Below, one piece after another: positions 1 to 8,724 of a stretch of DNA of 43,861 nucleotides. The stretch is from Lachnospiraceae bacterium TWA4. GTDB taxonomy: Bacteria; Bacillota; Clostridia; Lachnospirales; Lachnospiraceae. The position numbers and the translations under genes are program-made. Position 1 is the stretch's first letter; each line of letters opens with the position of its first letter. The notes beneath the pieces were generated by a model. That model ran no database searches. It saw only the letters and a program-made list of their open reading frames with translations, and was not told the origin of the DNA. The DNA lies in NCBI GenBank assembly GCA_000875945.1, contig JPZU01000001.1, forward strand, positions 1,962,122 through 2,005,982. Reading direction: 5' to 3'.

Positions 1-287
1 TGGCTGGCAGCGAAAAAAGCACTAGCTTCCTCCAAAAATTCATTTTCCTCTTTTAATCGTTTAATTTCCTTAGTTTGTTCTTTTACCTGTTTTCTTAGTA
101 GATTCAATTCTTCTGTTAAGGACATTGCTACTTCAGGTGTTTGATTTCCAATACCTAAGTCAATTCTTCCTTCATTAGAAGCTTTTATCCATCCATTTAA
201 TGTACTTGCAGCAACTCCAATTTCTCTTGCTAATTTTACTGCTTGAATTTTATAATCTACATCATATTTCTTTTTTATTCGTGCCCT
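1..287 (-). pseudogene. IS3-family transposase OrfA remnant (runs off window start)
   Basis: Reading the minus strand from 287 gives an open frame to the window edge with a helix-turn-helix (KYDVDYKIQAVKLAREIGV), then a leucine-zipper-like stretch (LTEELNLLRKQVKEQTKEI) and the ending EENEFLEEASAFFAAS. This is the typical layout of IS3-group OrfA DNA-binding proteins. A good ribosome site (GGAGG, complement of 298-302) precedes it, but the codon where the family normally starts (M-A-R-I-K-K) is AGG at 285-287, so the start looks mutated. From memory of the family, about ten residues of the HTH (a SRELGIPKG-like block) are also missing between GVAA and STLNGW. OrfB would lie beyond the window. 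Family call is fairly sure; inactivity is inferred. Confidence 0.7.
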
Positions 288-431
288 AAGTTGAGCACCT
301 CCATTTTCTCTCTTTATATATCATAATATACGAGAGCAAGATGTCAACTTTTATTATACAGGATCAATGTAAGAAATAGTAAATATGATTTAAAAATATT
401 AAATGGTGAACGATATTTAGAAATTTTTTAA

Positions 432-710
432 ATGGTTAATTATAGTATTTATGGAATATTAGTAGATAAAGAAAGAACTTATAATAAAACAATGATTATT
501 AGAAAACGTAAAAATGGAGATATCACTTGATTCTACAAGTGTAAGAGAATTTTTTCTGGGATAGTTCAAATTTTTCGAGTAATATATGAAGATAAAGAGC
601 ATAAGGAACAGATTTATTTCATTATAAAAGATCGAGAGCAATTAGATTCAGAATTATATTTACTAAGTGATTTTTTAGAAGTTCAATATGAAACTTATAA
701 GATTTATTAG
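432..710 (+). pseudogene. Broken small ORF of unknown function
   Basis: A frame opening at ATG 432 (MVNYSIYGILVDKERTYNKT) runs 32 codons to an in-frame TGA at 528-530. It then stays open in the same frame for 59 more codons to TAG 708-710 (ending DFLEVQYETYKIY). Continuity across one stop suggests a decayed gene of about 92 codons. No family was recognised. From 734 a further short open stretch (ERLVEEWAIALIIKQY) follows an AAGGAG-like sequence but has no start codon. Together with the IS3 remnant this marks 1-800 as decayed accessory DNA. A chance open frame in AT-rich DNA cannot be excluded. Confidence 0.3.
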
Positions 711-811
711 TTTTATCAAAAAGGAGTTTTTTGAATTGAACGATTAGTAGAAGAATGGGCTATTGCATTAATAATTAAGCAGTATTCACAAGCTAAATCG
801 TATACTTTTTC

Positions 812-840
812 TTGACAGATTAAAAAATCCTACCTATAAT
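812..840 (+). promoter_or_regulatory. Consensus sigma-A promoter, probably for ileS
   Basis: TTGACA at 812-817, a 17-base spacer and TATAAT at 835-840 form a perfect match to the vegetative consensus. The next gene on this strand is ileS at 1081, so the transcript would have a leader of about 235 bases, most of it the inserted repeat at 867-1042. No T-box specifier or AGGGUGG-type T-box sequence was seen in the leader. Confidence 0.75.
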
Positions 841-866
841 AATCAAAGACAATTATTTCAGATAAA

Positions 867-1042
867 GTTACTGTTCACATCCACGCCATTTTTATCATTC
901 GCAATAGCGCACTTACGTGCTCATTCGCTTCTACGAAGCTGTATTGCTCATTAAATGGCGTTCTTCTCGTCAGCCAAATGATTAAAATATCCTTGTGCGT
1001 GCACAAATATTTTAATCATTTGACTGACGTGTGAACTGTAAC
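867..1042. repeat. MITE-like element with terminal inverted repeats and 8-bp target duplication
   Basis: The element starts GTTACTGTTCACA and ends TGTGAACTGTAAC, an imperfect 13-bp terminal inverted repeat. It is flanked on both sides by the identical octamer CAGATAAA (859-866 and 1043-1050), as expected for a target duplication. Inside are nested inverted repeats: ACGCCATTT against AAATGGCGT, and GTCAG..CAAATGATTAAAATAT against its near complement before the right end. It has no coding capacity. Related copies lie at 8558-8621 (internally deleted) and 43766 onward. A non-autonomous element moved by a transposase encoded elsewhere is inferred. Confidence 0.8.
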
Positions 1043-1080
1043 CAGATAAATTTAAAATGGAGAAACGAGGTTAGCAAGCG

Positions 1081-4000
1081 ATGTATAACAAAGTTCAAAC
1101 AGATTTGAAGTTTGTCGAGAGAGAAAAAGAAGTTTTAAAATTCTGGGCAGACAACAACATCTTCAAAAAGAGTATTGATTCAAAAAAGAAGGTCCAACTT
1201 ACACATTCTATGATGGACCACCAACTGCCAATGGTAAACCACACATTGGACACGTAGAAACTCGTGTTATTAAAGATATGATTCCTAGATACCATGCCAT
1301 GAAAGGAGCTATGGTTCCTCGTAAGGCTGGTTGGGATACTCATGGTCTTCCAGTAGAACTTGAAGTAGAAAAGAAATTAGGCCTTGATGGCAAGGAACAG
1401 ATTGAAGAATATGGTTTAGAGCCATTTATTAACCACTGTAAGGAAAGCGTATGGAAGTATAAGGGAATGTGGGAAGACTTCTCTGATACTGTAGGTTTTT
1501 GGGCTGATATGGAAAACCCATATGTAACCTATGACAATAACTTTATCGAATCTGAGTGGTGGTCACTCAAGAAAATTTGGGAAAAAGGTCTTTTATACAA
1601 AGGATTTAAGATTGTACCTTATTGTCCTCGTTGTGGTACTCCATTATCAAGCCACGAAGTAGCTCAGGGTTATAAGGCAGTGAAAGAGCGTTCAGCAATT
1701 GTTCGTTTTAAAGTAGCAGGAGAGGATGCTTATTTCCTTGCATGGACCACAACTCCTTGGACTCTACCTTCAAATACAGGTCTTTGTGTAAATCCAGATG
1801 AGACTTACAATAAAGTAAAAACTAATGATGGATATACCTATTACATGGCTAATGCTTTACTTGACAAAGTATTAGGTGAAGTAGGTTATGAAATCGTAGA
1901 AACTTATGTAGGTAAAGATTTAGAATATAAAGAATATGAGCCACTATTTGCTTGTGCAGGTGAAGTAGCAGCTAAGCAGAAAAAGAAAGCTCATTTTGTA
2001 ACTTGTGATAGCTATGTAACCATGTCAGATGGTACAGGTATTGTTCACATTGCACCTGCATTTGGTGAAGACGATGCAAAAGTAGGTCGTAAATATGACT
2101 TCCCATTTATTCAGTTTGTAGATGGAAAAGGTAATATGACCGAAGAAACTCCTTATGCTGGTTTATTTGTTAAAGATGCAGATCCTAAGATTCTAGTAGA
2201 TTTAGATAAAGATGGTAAGTTATTCTCAGCTCCTAAGTTTGAGCATGATTATCCATTCTGTTGGAGATGTGATACTCCTTTAATTTACTATGCAAGAGAA
2301 TCTTGGTTTATTAAGATGACAGAAGTAAAAGATCAGTTAATCCGTAACAACAATACGATCAACTGGATTCCAGAAAGCATTGGTAAAGGTCGTTTTGGTG
2401 ACTGGTTAGAAAACGTTCAGGATTGGGGTCTTAGCCGTAATCGTTATTGGGGAACTCCACTTCCAATTTGGGAATGTGAGTGTGGTAAGCGTCATGCAAT
2501 TGGAAGCATTGCTGAATTAAAAGAGATGTCTCCAAATTGTCCTGAAGATATTGAGCTTCACCGTCCATATATTGATGCCGTAACTATCGAATGCCCAGAT
2601 TGTCATAAGCAGATGAAGAGAGTTTCAGAAGTTATCGACTGCTGGTATGATTCAGGTTCTATGCCATTTGCACAGCATCATTATCCATTTGAGAACGAAG
2701 ACTTATTTAAGGCACAGTTCCCAGCAGACTTTATTTCAGAAGCTGTAGACCAGACTCGTGGATGGTTCTATTCATTACTTGCAATTTCAACCTTAATTTT
2801 TGACAAGGCACCATTTAAGAATGTTATCGTTATGGGTCATGTTCAGGATAAAGATGGACAGAAGATGTCTAAATCAAAAGGTAATGCCGTAGATCCATTT
2901 AATGCATTAGAAAAACATGGTGCAGATGCGATTCGTTGGTACTTCTATACAAGTTCAGCTCCATGGTTACCTAAGCGTTTCCATGATGATGCAGTAACCG
3001 AAGGACAGCGTAAGTTCATGGGTACTCTTTGGAATACCTATGCATTCTATGTACTCTATGCAGAAATTGATCAGTTTGATCCTACAAAATACAGCTTAGA
3101 TTACAATAAGCTTTCTGTAATGGATAAGTGGTTACTTTCTAAGATGAATTCTGTAGTAGGTGAAGTAGATAATTTCTTAGCAAACTACAAGATTCCAGAA
3201 GCTGCAAGAGCTCTACAGGAATTTGTTGATGATATGAGTAATTGGTATGTACGTAGAAGTCGTGAACGTTTCTGGGCTAAGGGAATGGAACAGGATAAGA
3301 TTAATGCGTATATGACTTTATACACTGCATTAGTAACGATTTCTAAGGCAGCAGCTCCTATGATTCCATTTATGACTGAGCAGATTTATCAAAACTTAGT
3401 TCGTAATTTAGATAGCAATGCACCAGAAAGTATCCACTTATGTGATTATCCAGAAGCAAATGCAGCTCATATTGATAAAGAATTAGAAAAACACATGGAG
3501 ACAGTTCTTAAAGTGGTTGTTATGGGACGTGCTTGCCGTAACACAGCAAATATTAAGAATCGTCAGCCAATTGGACATATGTATGTAAAAACTGAAGATA
3601 CTCTTCCAGAATATTATCAGTCAATTATTACTGAAGAATTAAATGTGAAAGAGATTGAATTTACAGAAGATATGAGAAGCTTTACTTCTTATACCTTTAA
3701 GCCTCAGATGCGTACTGTAGGTCCTAAATATGGTAAATTATTAAATGCAATTAAGGGTAAATTAGCTGAACTTGATGGCAATAAGGCTATGGATGAATTA
3801 AATGCAAATGGTCAGTTAGTATTTGAACTTGATGGCAATGAAGTCGTTCTTACAGCCGATGATTTATTAATTGATACTGCACAGATGCCAGGATTTGTTT
3901 CTGAACAAGATAATACATTAACCGTTGTATTAGATACTAATCTTACAGATAAACTATTAGAAGAAGGATTTGTAAGAGAAATCGCAAGTAAGATTCAGAC

Positions 4001-4214
4001 CATGAGAAAAGAAGCTGGATTTGAAGTAACGGATCACATCTTTGTGTATGTAGATAACAATGAAAAGATTGTGACTTTAATGGGTGCTTATGCAGCAGAA
4101 ATTAAAGGAGCAGTTATGGCTGACCAGATTCATGCAAATGCAATGGCTGGATATAGTAAAGAATGGAATATCAATGGTGAGAAAGTTACCCTTGGTGTAG
4201 AGAAAATTCAATAA
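1081..4214 (+). CDS. ileS: Isoleucine--tRNA ligase, type 2 (frameshifted near its 5' end in this sequence)
   Basis: Cytoplasmic class I synthetase charging tRNA-Ile. The start at ATG 1081 (MYNKVQTDLKFVEREKEVLKFW) follows a GAGGTTAGC stretch. The frame breaks at an A6 run (1182-1187). Adding one A restores KKEGPTYTFYDGPP and the HIGH motif (codons 1242-1253), then about 1044 residues to TAA 4214. Without repair only a 978-codon frame from 1278, lacking HIGH, is open. KMSKS lies at codons 2862-2876, and the editing domain begins around WTTTPWTLPSNT. Length, PYCPRCGTPLSSHEVAQGYK and the long C-terminus match the eukaryote-like IleRS2 class, often mupirocin-insensitive. The gene is normally essential, so the frameshift is probably a sequence error. 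Its leader carries a MITE. Confidence 0.95.
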
Positions 4215-4350
4215 ATATATGCAGAATTATTATAAAAAATGATAAAATAGAAGATAAAAACAAAAGATGTTAAAGTGTTTTGTTGGTAAAATATACAATT
4301 GTATTAAAAATATACAATAATATTCAAACTTTTTGCCTAAAAAAATGAAG

Positions 4351-4364
4351 TGTAAACGATTACA
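4351..4364. promoter_or_regulatory. Catabolite-responsive element (cre)-like operator upstream of glgP
   Basis: TGTAAACGATTACA is an almost perfect palindrome and matches the cre consensus TGWAARCGYTWNCW at 13 of 14 positions. It ends 16 bases before the -35 box of the glgP promoter. That position suits activation or repression by CcpA or another LacI-family regulator of carbon storage. Which protein binds is inferred. Confidence 0.6.
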
Positions 4365-4380
4365 TTCTCGAAAAAACGCT

Positions 4381-4409
4381 TTGACATCTTTTTTTGTGTG
4401 TAGTATCAT
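4381..4409 (+). promoter_or_regulatory. glgP promoter
   Basis: TTGACA (4381-4386), a 17-base spacer and TATCAT (4404-4409) lie 40 bases before the glgP start. Just after the -10 box, at the likely start point, is TACCCCAAAGGTG (4415-4427). Its exact reverse complement occurs in the promoter region at 21914-21926. Confidence 0.75.
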
Positions 4410-4448
4410 TGGTATACCCCAAAGGTGTAGTTAGATTAGGAGGACAAT

Positions 4449-6902
4449 ATGACAAAAAGAGAATTTGACAAAGAAGCCTTTAAAAAAGATGTAGTTGCTT
4501 ACCTCAAAACACTATATCGTAAGTCAATCAACGAGGCTAGTATGCAACAAATCTTTAACGCTGTTGCATATTCTATGAAAGAAATGATTGTTGATGAATG
4601 GTGGGATACCCACAAGGCTTATGATGAACAAGATGTGAAAATGGTTTATTACATGTCCATGGAATTTTTAATGGGTCGTGCATTAGGTAATAACCTCATC
4701 AATCTTCAGGCTTATGATGGCGTGAAGGAAGCATTAGAAGAATTAGGTTTAGATTTAAATGTGATTGAAGACCAGGAGAGAGACTATGCGTTAGGAAATG
4801 GTGGCTTAGGTCGTCTTGCAGCATGTTTCTTAGATTCTTTAGCAACTTTAGGTTATCCAGCTTATGGTGCAGGTATTCGTTATAAATATGGTATGTTCAA
4901 ACAGGAAATTCGCGATGGATATCAATATGAAGTTCCAGATGATTGGCTAAAAAATGGTAATCCATTCGAAATTCGTCGTGAAGAATATGCAAAAGAAGTT
5001 CGTTTTGGTGGATATGTTCGTGTAGTTACTGATGAAACTGGTCGTAATCACTTTGTTCAGGAAGGATATCAGGCAGTTCGTGCAATCCCTTATGATTTAC
5101 CAATCGTAGGATATGGCAATGGAGTTGTTAATACTCTTCGTATTTGGGATGCAGAAGCAATCAATACGTTTAATTTGGATGATTTTGATAAAGGTCAGTA
5201 TCAAAAAGCTGTAGAATCTGAAAACTTAGCAAAAAATATTGTAGAAGTATTGTATCCAAATGATAATCATTATGCTGGTAAAGAGCTTCGTTTAAAACAA
5301 CAGTATTTCTTTGTATCAGCAACTGTTCAGGCAGCTATTAAGAGATATTTAAAGAAACATGATGATGTTCGTAAGTTGCATGAAAAGGTATGTTTCCAGT
5401 TAAATGATACTCATCCAACAGTAACAGTTGCAGAACTTATGAGACTATTAATGGATGAATACAAATTAACTTGGGATGAAGCTTGGGATGTAACTACTAA
5501 AACTTGTGCATATACCAATCATACAATTATGGCAGAAGCATTAGAAAAATGGCCAATCGAGTTATTCTCTCGTCTTCTTCCTCGTATTTATCAGATTGTT
5601 GAAGAAATCAACCGTCGTTTTATCGAAGATATTAAGGCTAAATATCCTGATTGTGCAGATTATAAGATTCAGAAAATGGCAATTGTTTATGATGGTCAGG
5701 TAAAAATGGCAAATCTTGCAATTGTAGCAGGTTTTTCTGTAAACGGTGTAGCAAGACTTCACACTGAAATCTTAAAGAATCAGGAATTAAAAGATTTCTA
5801 TGAAATGTTCCCAAATAAGTTTAATAATAAGACAAACGGTATTACACAGAGACGTTTCTTATTACATGGAAATCCATTACTTGCAAGTTGGGTAACAGAT
5901 AAGATTGGTAATGAGTGGATTACAGATCTTCCTCATATTAAGAAGTTAGAAATTTATGCAACAGATAAAAAAGCTCAGCAGGAGTTTATGCAGATTAAAT
6001 ATCAGAATAAACTTCGTCTTGCTAAATATATTAAAGAAAACAATGGTATTGATGTAGATCCTCGTTCAATTTTTGATGTTCAGGTTAAACGTTTACATGA
6101 GTACAAACGTCAGCTATTAAATATTCTTCATGTTATTTATTTATACAACCAGTTAAAAGATAATCCAAACATGGATTTCTATCCAAGAACCTTTATCTTT
6201 GGTGCAAAGGCAGCAGCTGGTTATAAGATTGCTAAATTAACCATCAAGTTAATTAACAGTGTAGCAGATGTTATCAACAATGATGCTTCAATCAATGGCA
6301 AGATTAAGGTTGTATTTATTGAAGATTATCGAGTATCTAATGCTGAATGGATTTTTGCAGCTAGTGATGTCAGCGAGCAGATTTCTACAGCAAGTAAGGA
6401 AGCATCTGGTACAGGTAACATGAAGTTTATGTTAAATGGTGCATTAACTTTAGGTACTATGGATGGTGCGAACGTAGAAATCGTTGAGGAAGTTGGAATT
6501 GAAAATGCATTTATTTTCGGTTTATCAGCTGATGAAGTTATTAACTATGAGCAGAATGGTGGATATGATCCAATGCAGATTTTCAACAATGATCAGGATA
6601 TCCGTCGTGTGCTTATGCAGTTAATTAATGGATACTTCTCTCCAATGGATCCAGAGTTATTCAGAGATTTATATAACTCACTACTTAACACTCAGTCTAC
6701 TTCTAAAGCAGATACCTACTTTATCTTAAAAGACTTCCGTTCATATGCAGAAGCTCAAAAGAGAGTAGAAGAAGCTTATAAGAATGAAGCTTGGTGGGCA
6801 GAGGCTGCAATTAAGAATGTAGCAAATGTTGGTAAGTTTACTTCTGATAGGACAATTCAGGAATATGTTGATGATATTTGGCATTTAACTAAGTTAAAAT
6901 AA
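4449..6902 (+). CDS. glgP: Glycogen/maltodextrin (alpha-glucan) phosphorylase
   Basis: GT35 phosphorylase that releases glucose-1-phosphate from glycogen or maltodextrin using phosphate and pyridoxal phosphate. The 817 residues are the normal length for bacterial members. Visible signatures are NGGLGRLAACFLDSLATL near residue 117, QLNDTHPT in the middle, and the PLP-lysine block EASGTGNMKFMLNG, where the binding lysine is K659. AGGAGG precedes the ATG by a few bases. The gene stands alone between its own cre-like/promoter region and the repeat block before rho, so carbon-catabolite control of glycogen use is likely. Substrate preference between glycogen and maltodextrin cannot be read from sequence alone. 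Confidence 0.96.
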   Translation: MTKREFDKEAFKKDVVAYLKTLYRKSINEASMQQIFNAVAYSMKEMIVDEWWDTHKAYDEQDVKMVYYMSMEFLMGRALGNNLINLQAYDGVKEALEELGLDLNVIEDQERDYALGNGGLGRLAACFLDSLATLGYPAYGAGIRYKYGMFKQEIRDGYQYEVPDDWLKNGNPFEIRREEYAKEVRFGGYVRVVTDETGRNHFVQEGYQAVRAIPYDLPIVGYGNGVVNTLRIWDAEAINTFNLDDFDKGQYQKAVESENLAKNIVEVLYPNDNHYAGKELRLKQQYFFVSATVQAAIKRYLKKHDDVRKLHEKVCFQLNDTHPTVTVAELMRLLMDEYKLTWDEAWDVTTKTCAYTNHTIMAEALEKWPIELFSRLLPRIYQIVEEINRRFIEDIKAKYPDCADYKIQKMAIVYDGQVKMANLAIVAGFSVNGVARLHTEILKNQELKDFYEMFPNKFNNKTNGITQRRFLLHGNPLLASWVTDKIGNEWITDLPHIKKLEIYATDKKAQQEFMQIKYQNKLRLAKYIKENNGIDVDPRSIFDVQVKRLHEYKRQLLNILHVIYLYNQLKDNPNMDFYPRTFIFGAKAAAGYKIAKLTIKLINSVADVINNDASINGKIKVVFIEDYRVSNAEWIFAASDVSEQISTASKEASGTGNMKFMLNGALTLGTMDGANVEIVEEVGIENAFIFGLSADEVINYEQNGGYDPMQIFNNDQDIRRVLMQLINGYFSPMDPELFRDLYNSLLNTQSTSKADTYFILKDFRSYAEAQKRVEEAYKNEAWWAEAAIKNVANVGKFTSDRTIQEYVDDIWHLTKLK

Positions 6903-6925
6903 AAAGATGTTAAAATAAAAAGATG
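6894..6925 (+). repeat. Perfect 16-bp tandem duplication across the glgP stop codon
   Basis: TTAAAATAAAAAGATG occurs twice head to tail (6894-6909 and 6910-6925). The first copy contains the last codons and TAA stop of glgP. It is one of several short tandem duplications at gene ends in this window. Confidence 0.85.
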
Positions 6926-6926
6926 T

Positions 6927-7152
6927 GGCTGTTGCAAAATAGCTATAAATGATACTCCCTCCACCACTAACGTGGTCCCCCTCCCTCAAGAGGGAGGCTA
7001 TTACTAGAATTACTATAAATATAAATGAAATTCTAGTTAGAAAGGCTCCCTCTTGAGGGAGCTGTCGGTTGGCATGAGGTGCCATGAAATGGCGGAGTCC
7101 TGATGCCTAAAGCCGACTGAGGGAGTTCTAGAACCTTAATTTAGCAACAGTC
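6927..7152. repeat. Composite palindromic repeat block between glgP and rho
   Basis: Outer inverted ends GGCTGTTGC (6927-6935) and GCAACAGTCC (7143-7152) enclose two members of a dispersed family. The first is a short form, 6954-6998 (ACTCCCTCC...CTCCCTCAAGAGGGAGG). The second is a long form, 7044-7126 (GGCTCCCTCTTGAGGGAGC...GCCGACTGAGGGAGT). The outer ends resemble IS-type terminal repeats and abut the rho stop codon. The convergent position of glgP and rho means the hairpins could also act as a bidirectional terminator. There is no gene in this 250-base stretch; the short open frame on the minus strand is repeat sequence. Confidence 0.7.
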
Positions 7153-7155
7153 CCA

Positions 7156-8499
7156 TTATTTTTTCATCATGATATTGATAAATTCTTTATTATTCTTCGT
7201 ATTTTTAAATAAATCAAGTACTTGTTCAACAAGTTCTTCAGGTCTAGAATTAATGGCTTTTCGTCTAATTCCATTCATCACATCTTGTTCTTCTTTACTC
7301 AATAGTAAGTCATCACGTCTAGTTCCAGACTTTAGAATGTCAATAGCTGGAAAGATTCGTCGTTCAGATAATTTTCTATCTAAAACTAATTCCATGTTAC
7401 CAGTTCCTTTAAATTCTTCAAAGATTACATCATCCATTCGACTTCCTGTATCAACTAAAGCAGTTGCTAAAATTGTAAGACTTCCACCATTTCTCATATT
7501 TCTAGCAGCACCAAAGAATTTCTTAGGCATGTGAAGAGCTGCAGGGTCTAAACCACCAGAAAGTGTACGTCCACTCGCTTGAATCGTTAAGTTATAGGCT
7601 CTGGCAAGTCTTGTGATACTATCAAGTAAAATCATGACATCTTTTCCATGTTCAACAAGACGTTTTGCACGCTCTAAAACCATTTCAGCCACTCGTCTGT
7701 GGTGTTCAGGTGGTTCGTCAAAGGTTGAATGAATAACTTCAACATTTGGTGATTCAATATATTCTTTGATATCAGTGACTTCTTCGGGACGTTCATCAAT
7801 TAGTAAGATAATAATATGAATTTCTTTGTGATTTGTTGTGACAGATTTGGCGATTTCTTTTAATAAAGTAGTCTTACCAGTCTTTGGTGGAGAAACAATC
7901 ATTCCACGCTGACCTTTACCAATTGGTGCAACGACATCCATAATTCGCATAGACTTATTTTCTCTTGCAGTCTCAAGATGGATTCGTTCATCTGGAAAAA
8001 TAGGAGTTAAGTCTTCAAAATTTGGACGTTTTTGCGCATCACTTACTGAAAAACCGTTGATTTTATCCACATATAATAGAGCAGGAAATTTTTCTGTTGC
8101 AGACTGGATTCTTGTAATACCACTGACAATATCTCCTGTTTTTAGGTTACATCTTCGAATCTGAGTTGGAGCAACATACACATCATTGGTTCCTGGCATA
8201 TAGTTTTCACAGCGAATGAATCCAAATCCATCACTCATAACTTCCAAAATACCGTTTGCAGCAGGACCATTTTTTAAATTTTCAATTTCAGTAGGTCTGT
8301 TATTAGGTCTATGCTCTACCTTATGTTCGGGATTATTCTCTGTTTTATTTTCTGTTTTTTCTTTTTTCTCAGCATAATAAACTTCTAAAATTCTATCAAC
8401 TAACTCTGCTTTTCTAAGAGTCGTAGAATTTTTAATTCCTTTTTCTTTAGCAAATTGACGTAAATCCACTAAAGACTTAGACATTAATTTTTCTTTCAT
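7156..8499 (-). CDS. rho: Transcription termination factor Rho
   Basis: Hexameric RNA-dependent ATPase that ends transcripts. Order in the 447 residues: a Rho-N/SAP-like helical segment (SLVDLRQFAKEKGIKNSTTLRKAEL), a charged Asn/Glu-rich linker, the cold-shock RNA-binding fold (GILEVMSDGFGFIRCENY), then the ATPase with Walker A PPKTGKTTLL, Walker B region VMILLDSITRLARAYN and the Q/R-loop part GRTLSGGLDPAAL. The start ATG at 8497-8499 follows AAGGAG on the minus strand. The 5' leader carries a small MITE (8558-8621), and the promoter overlaps that of the divergent DUF4364 gene. Function is certain; the effect of the leader repeat is unknown. Confidence 0.97.
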   Translation of the reverse strand: MKEKLMSKSLVDLRQFAKEKGIKNSTTLRKAELVDRILEVYYAEKKEKTENKTENNPEHKVEHRPNNRPTEIENLKNGPAANGILEVMSDGFGFIRCENYMPGTNDVYVAPTQIRRCNLKTGDIVSGITRIQSATEKFPALLYVDKINGFSVSDAQKRPNFEDLTPIFPDERIHLETARENKSMRIMDVVAPIGKGQRGMIVSPPKTGKTTLLKEIAKSVTTNHKEIHIIILLIDERPEEVTDIKEYIESPNVEVIHSTFDEPPEHHRRVAEMVLERAKRLVEHGKDVMILLDSITRLARAYNLTIQASGRTLSGGLDPAALHMPKKFFGAARNMRNGGSLTILATALVDTGSRMDDVIFEEFKGTGNMELVLDRKLSERRIFPAIDILKSGTRRDDLLLSKEEQDVMNGIRRKAINSRPEELVEQVLDLFKNTKNNKEFINIMMKK

Positions 8500-8557
8500 A
8501 GCTAAATTTTCTCCTTAAAATTTGGGAATTAGGGAACTGACTAGTTCCTTGAATAAG

Positions 8558-8621
8558 GTTACTGTTCACACCTACGCCATTTTCATTATTCGAGGTAGTG
8601 TACTGACGTGTGAACTGTAAC
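8558..8621. repeat. Internally deleted MITE copy in the rho leader
   Basis: This 64-bp copy keeps both ends (GTTACTGTTCACA and TGTGAACTGTAAC) but only about 38 bases between them. Flanking octamers TGAATAAG and TGGGTAAG agree at 6 of 8 positions, compatible with an old target duplication. On the minus strand it sits between the rho promoter and the rho start, so it is transcribed as a hairpin. Confidence 0.75.
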
Positions 8622-8641
8622 TGGGTAAGATACATAGAAAT

Positions 8642-8670
8642 ATCGTATCATACTTTTTTATTGATTTCAA
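8642..8670 (-). promoter_or_regulatory. Predicted rho promoter
   Basis: On the minus strand, TTGAAA (complement of 8665-8670), a 17-base spacer and TACGAT (complement of 8642-8647) give a plausible vegetative promoter. Its -35 box overlaps the -35 box of the divergent promoter at 8661-8689, so the two may compete. Confidence 0.45.
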
Positions 8671-8689
8671 TAAGTATTTTTGTTATACT
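8661..8689 (+). promoter_or_regulatory. Predicted promoter of the DUF4364-engB operon
   Basis: TTGATT (8661-8666), 17 bases and TATACT (8684-8689) lie 35 bases before the DUF4364 start, which has a good AGGAGG site at 8712-8717. Confidence 0.6.
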
Positions 8690-8724
8690 AATAGCGAATC
8701 GCGTGTGTTTTTAGGAGGCAAGTT

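Noticed and set aside
459-641. 60-codon minus-strand ORF
   Set aside because: Antisense to the broken plus-strand frame, no ribosome site, low-complexity composition.
1095-1343. 82-codon minus-strand ORF over the ileS start
   Set aside because: Shadow of the IleRS coding sequence; no ribosome site or family similarity.
6894-7085. 63-codon minus-strand ORF between glgP and rho
   Set aside because: Made entirely of palindromic repeat sequence.
7169-7534. 121-codon plus-strand ORF inside rho
   Set aside because: Antisense to the conserved C-terminal half of Rho.
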